DNA of 64,000 bases from Actinomycetota bacterium (lineage in GTDB: Bacteria; Actinomycetota; Thermoleophilia; Miltoncostaeales; Miltoncostaeaceae). The number at the start of each line of letters is the position of its first letter. The stretch's first letter is position 1. The notes under the pieces are model-generated. The model saw only the letters and a program-made list of their open reading frames with translations. It searched no databases and was not told where the DNA came from. The stretch lies in NCBI GenBank assembly GCA_963169235.1, contig CAUJCX010000039.1, positions 1-64,000 of the forward strand, in the 5' to 3' direction. A program made the translations under genes and the position numbers. Shown here in pieces: positions 61,372-64,000 of the stretch.

Positions 61372-63105
61372 GTGCGCCTTACCCAGCGCACCGTCGCCAT
61401 CGCGAGCATGGTCTCGATGGCCGTGCTCGTCGTCGGCCTCGTTGCCGCGATCTTCTTCGCCAAGATCTCCAGCGGTGCGATGCGCGATGCCTACGCCACG
61501 CAGCAGCAGTCGCTGGTGCAGGCCAACAACCTGTCCGCCGCGTCCGACCTGCTGACCGGCGAGGTGCGCGCGTTCGCCGTGAGCACCGACCGCTCGCACC
61601 TCGACGCCTACTGGCACGAGATCGACGTCACCAAGACCCGTGACAAGGCCCTCGCCGCGCTGAAGTCCCTCGGCACGCCGTCGTCCGAGCTGGCCTACAC
61701 CGACACGGCCAAGAAGAACTCCGACGCCCTCGTCAACACCGAGACCCGCGCGCAGGCGCTGGTGCTGCAGTACCTGAACGTGCCGAAGGGCGAGTGGCCC
61801 GCGGCCGTCGCCGGTTTCGCGCTCAGCGCCAAGGACCAGGCCCTCAGCCCGGCCGACAAGCTCGAGACCGCCCGCCGCATCCTGTTCGACGACACGTACG
61901 CCGCCGACAAGGGCAAGATCGTCGCCCCGATGACGCAGTTCCGCACCGAGATGAGCCAGCGCCTGAGCCACTCCGTCGACTCCGCGTCGTCGCGCCAGAG
62001 CTTCGCGTTCGTGCTCGTGTTCACGCTCGTCACCCTGCTGGCCATCGGCGTGGGCCTCGTCCTGTGGGTGCTGCAGTCCAAGATCACCGCCCCGATCGTG
62101 TCGTACATCACGGCGCTGCGGGCAAAGGACGCCGACAACAGCGAGATCGTGCTCAACCCCGCCGGTACCGAGGAGCTGAAGGAGCTCGCGACCGCGTACA
62201 ACACGCAGTCCCACGAGAGCCGCGTGGCCCTCGAGGAGACGCAGAAGAGCGTCATGACCCGTCTCGCCGGCGAGATCATCGGTGAGGCCCAAGCCGTCAC
62301 GGCCGCCACGCAGCTGATGGCCGGCGCCAGCACGGACGCCAGCCGCGCGTCGTCCGAGATCGCTTCCGCGATCGAGGAGATCGCCGTCGGCGCGTCGCGC
62401 CAGGCCGAGATGGTCACCACTGCTCGTGACGAGGTGGCCCTGACGGCCGAGGCCGGTCAGGCCGCCCGCGTCAGCGTGCAGGACGGCGTCAGCGCCGCCG
62501 AGCGCGCGTCGGACGCCATGGAGGGCGCGCGGGCCGCGTCCGAGGCCATGACGTCCGCCATCAGCACGCTGGGCGAGCGCTCCGAGCGCATCGGCGGCAT
62601 CGTCGCCACGATCACGGAGATCTCCGACCAGACCAACCTGCTGGCACTCAACGCCGCCATCGAGGCCGCCCGGGCCGGCGAGGCCGGTCGCGGGTTCGCC
62701 GTGGTCGCCGACGAGGTGCGCCAGCTGGCCGAGCAGTCCCAGTCGGCCGCCGGTCAGATCGCCGCCCTGGTGCACGAGATCCAGGCCGACACGGCCGGTG
62801 CCGTGGAGCGCGTCCGTGAGGGTGCGGAGCGCACGGAGGAGGGTGCCCGCGTGGTCGCCGAGACCCGTGAGGCCTTCCTCGAGATCGACCGCAACGTGGT
62901 GGCCATGGCCGACCGCATCGAGTCGATCGCGACGTCCACCGGTGAGGTGTCGGCGGTGTCGCAGCAGACCAGCGCCGCCACCGAGGAGATCTCGGCGTCG
63001 GCCCTCGACGCGACGGGCTCGATGGAGAGCCTGGGTGCCAGCCTCGCCGAGGTGGCCCAGCGCGCCGAGCAGCTGCAGGCGTCGGTGCAGGCCTACCTGG
63101 ACTGA
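61372..63105 (+). CDS. Methyl-accepting chemotaxis protein
   Basis: A 577-residue receptor. Membrane segment 1 is near residues 9-31; a helical extracytoplasmic domain follows to about 205, then segment 2 (about 208-230). A HAMP-like linker and the MA signalling domain (about 290-577) follow. The CheA/CheW-binding tip is [39 protein letters not shown] near residues 415-455. The GTG start has a GAGGTGA site. No other chemotaxis or flagellar genes occur in the window, so partners must be elsewhere. The ligand domain has no recognised class. Confidence 0.9.
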   Translation: MRLTQRTVAIASMVSMAVLVVGLVAAIFFAKISSGAMRDAYATQQQSLVQANNLSAASDLLTGEVRAFAVSTDRSHLDAYWHEIDVTKTRDKALAALKSLGTPSSELAYTDTAKKNSDALVNTETRAQALVLQYLNVPKGEWPAAVAGFALSAKDQALSPADKLETARRILFDDTYAADKGKIVAPMTQFRTEMSQRLSHSVDSASSRQSFAFVLVFTLVTLLAIGVGLVLWVLQSKITAPIVSYITALRAKDADNSEIVLNPAGTEELKELATAYNTQSHESRVALEETQKSVMTRLAGEIIGEAQAVTAATQLMAGASTDASRASSEIASAIEEIAVGASRQAEMVTTARDEVALTAEAGQAARVSVQDGVSAAERASDAMEGARAASEAMTSAISTLGERSERIGGIVATITEISDQTNLLALNAAIEAARAGEAGRGFAVVADEVRQLAEQSQSAAGQIAALVHEIQADTAGAVERVREGAERTEEGARVVAETREAFLEIDRNVVAMADRIESIATSTGEVSAVSQQTSAATEEISASALDATGSMESLGASLAEVAQRAEQLQASVQAYLD

Positions 63106-63136
63106 CCCCGGTCCCACCCATGAGGTGACCCGTGCC

Positions 63137-63189
63137 GCGGCCGGGTACCCGCGCGATCCGGTTCTCCGGTCGCCCGGGTGCCCGGCCGC
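63137..63189 (+). terminator. Branched hairpin after the chemotaxis receptor gene
   Basis: The 14-base arms GCGGCCGGGTACCC (63137-63150) and GGGTGCCCGGCCGC (63176-63189) pair with a single U-G wobble. The 25-base loop contains its own small stem, CCGG-TTCT-CCGG. It is 31 bases after the stop and is the largest hairpin I found here. Confidence 0.7.
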
Positions 63190-63280
63190 AGTGCGTTGAT
63201 GCGGGGAGGGAATCCCCCCGGCGCCGGGACGCCCGCTACCGTGTAACGGATCCGCGGGCCGCGACGGGAGGGGGTGGCGC

Positions 63281-63787
63281 GTGCTGATCGGCGTGATCTC
63301 CGACACCCACATGCCGGCGCGGGCCCAACGCCTGCCGGAGGCGTGCACCGCGCTCCTGGCCGGGTGCGACGTGATCGTCCACGCCGGTGACCACTGCGAC
63401 GCCGCGTCGCTGGTGCGGCTGCGCGCCATCGGCCCGCCCGTGGTGGCCGTGCACGGCAACGTGGACGGCGACGACCTGCGCCGGGCGCTACCCGAGACGG
63501 CCGAGATCGACGCGGGCGGGGTCCGCATCGCCGTGGTGCACGACGCCGGCCGCCGCGACGGTCGCCACGCGCGCATGCGCCGCCGCTTCCCCGGCGCGCG
63601 CGTGGTGGTGTTCGGCCACTCCCACATCCCGCTGGTCGAACGGGGACCCGGCGACCTGCTGCTGGTCAACCCGGGCAGCCCCACCGACAAGCGGTCGCAA
63701 ACGTGCCACACGATGGCGCTGATCCGGGTGGACGACGGCGCGGTCCGCGCGGAGGTCGTGACGCTGGACGGCCCGCCCGAGGCGTAA
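63281..63787 (+). CDS. YfcE-family metallophosphoesterase
   Basis: A 168-residue calcineurin-like phosphoesterase. The family metal-binding motifs are in order: IGVISDTHMP (D and H), VHAGDHCD (D), VHGNVDG (N and D), VVHDAGR (H), and VFGHSHIP (two H). Length matches the YfcE/MJ0936 phosphodiesterases. The GTG start follows a GGAGGGG site. It is followed by RNase Z after 12 bases, so they may form an operon. Confidence 0.9.
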   Translation: MLIGVISDTHMPARAQRLPEACTALLAGCDVIVHAGDHCDAASLVRLRAIGPPVVAVHGNVDGDDLRRALPETAEIDAGGVRIAVVHDAGRRDGRHARMRRRFPGARVVVFGHSHIPLVERGPGDLLLVNPGSPTDKRSQTCHTMALIRVDDGAVRAEVVTLDGPPEA

Positions 63788-63799
63788 GCTCCCCGGCCG

Positions 63800-64000
63800 A
63801 TGGACCTCTGGATCACGTTTCTCGGCACCGCGGCGTCGGTGCCCAGCCGGGCCCGCGGCACCGCCGCCACCCTGATCGCGCACGGCTCCACCCGGGTGCT
63901 GCTGGACTGCGGCGAGGGTACGCAGCGGCAGCTGTTGCGCAGCGGCGCGGGCCTGGTGGACGTGGACGTGATCCTGCTGACGCACCTGCACGGCGACCAC
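63800..64000 (+). CDS. rnz: Ribonuclease Z (N-terminal part; runs off the window)
   Basis: The first 67 residues of RNase Z, the tRNA 3'-processing endonuclease. ITFLGTAASVPSRARGTAA opens the metallo-beta-lactamase fold. VLLDCGEGTQRQLLR is the typical second segment. The zinc-binding motif THLHGDH closes the visible part at residues 61-67. The rest lies beyond the window. The tRNA-Arg in this window does not encode CCA, so it would need this enzyme for 3' maturation. Confidence 0.9.
   Translation, partial: MDLWITFLGTAASVPSRARGTAATLIAHGSTRVLLDCGEGTQRQLLRSGAGLVDVDVILLTHLHGDH

Overview
The window is a stretch of bacterial chromosome with very high GC content. Genes are tightly packed, GTG starts are frequent, and many genes overlap by 1 to 4 bases. 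The gene content is Gram-positive: SepF-type division genes, lipoproteins with lipoboxes, and no outer-membrane genes. EF-Ts is unusually short (201 aa), and several secreted proteins end in arginine/valine-rich beta domains. Together these point to an actinobacterium, most likely of the class Thermoleophilia (Solirubrobacterales). That placement is an inference; no rRNA or marker search was possible.

Layout. 1-4.5 kb: a small membrane protein, then a cell-division and envelope cluster (YggS, sepF, proC, YggT, DUF167, lspA, RluD). 4.5-5 kb: a VapB-like antitoxin with a truncated VapC remnant. 5-7 kb: a secreted PKD-domain protein. 7.4-23.6 kb: a complete L-rhamnose locus with a DeoR regulator. 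Two promoters share one operator-like motif. The locus holds an ABC importer (ATPase, two permeases, lipoprotein), an AraA/FucI-like isomerase, mutarotase rhaM, kinase rhaB, isomerase rhaI, a fused aldolase/dehydrogenase and lutABC. This set can convert rhamnose to DHAP plus lactaldehyde, then lactate, then pyruvate. A strong hairpin closes the run. 25-30 kb: the housekeeping run rpsB-tsf-pyrH-frr-uppS-cdsA. 30-33 kb: a PadR regulator with its membrane partner, an M42 aminopeptidase and a CDGSH iron-sulfur protein.

33-37.4 kb (minus strand): a small unknown protein and a hydantoinase/oxoprolinase pair (hyuB, hyuA). 37.4-43 kb: a secreted protein, a translationally coupled zinc-ribbon pair (one with a C-terminal SPOR-like domain), an XRE regulator whose candidate operator spans its own start codon, and a membrane GGDEF/HD protein. 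43.4-48 kb: a ROK regulator divergent from a xylose-type ABC importer, with two inverted repeats in the shared control region. 48-53.6 kb (minus strand): an HExxH membrane protein, small and secreted unknowns, and a four-gene run encoding two ABC-2 exporters. 53.7-56.4 kb: an MbnP/MbnH-like copper-protein/diheme-enzyme pair behind an unknown membrane protein. 56.5-64 kb: serB, an AspT/YidE-type transporter, CorA, a YdeI-like protein, tRNA-Arg(CCG), a chemotaxis receptor, a YfcE-type phosphoesterase and the start of RNase Z.

I found no CRISPR array, insertion sequence, prophage or rRNA. The least explained elements are the MbnPH trio in a Gram-positive setting without a visible methanobactin gene, the zinc-ribbon/SPOR pair, the solute-binding protein without a signal peptide in the rhamnose regulon, and the HExxH membrane protein.
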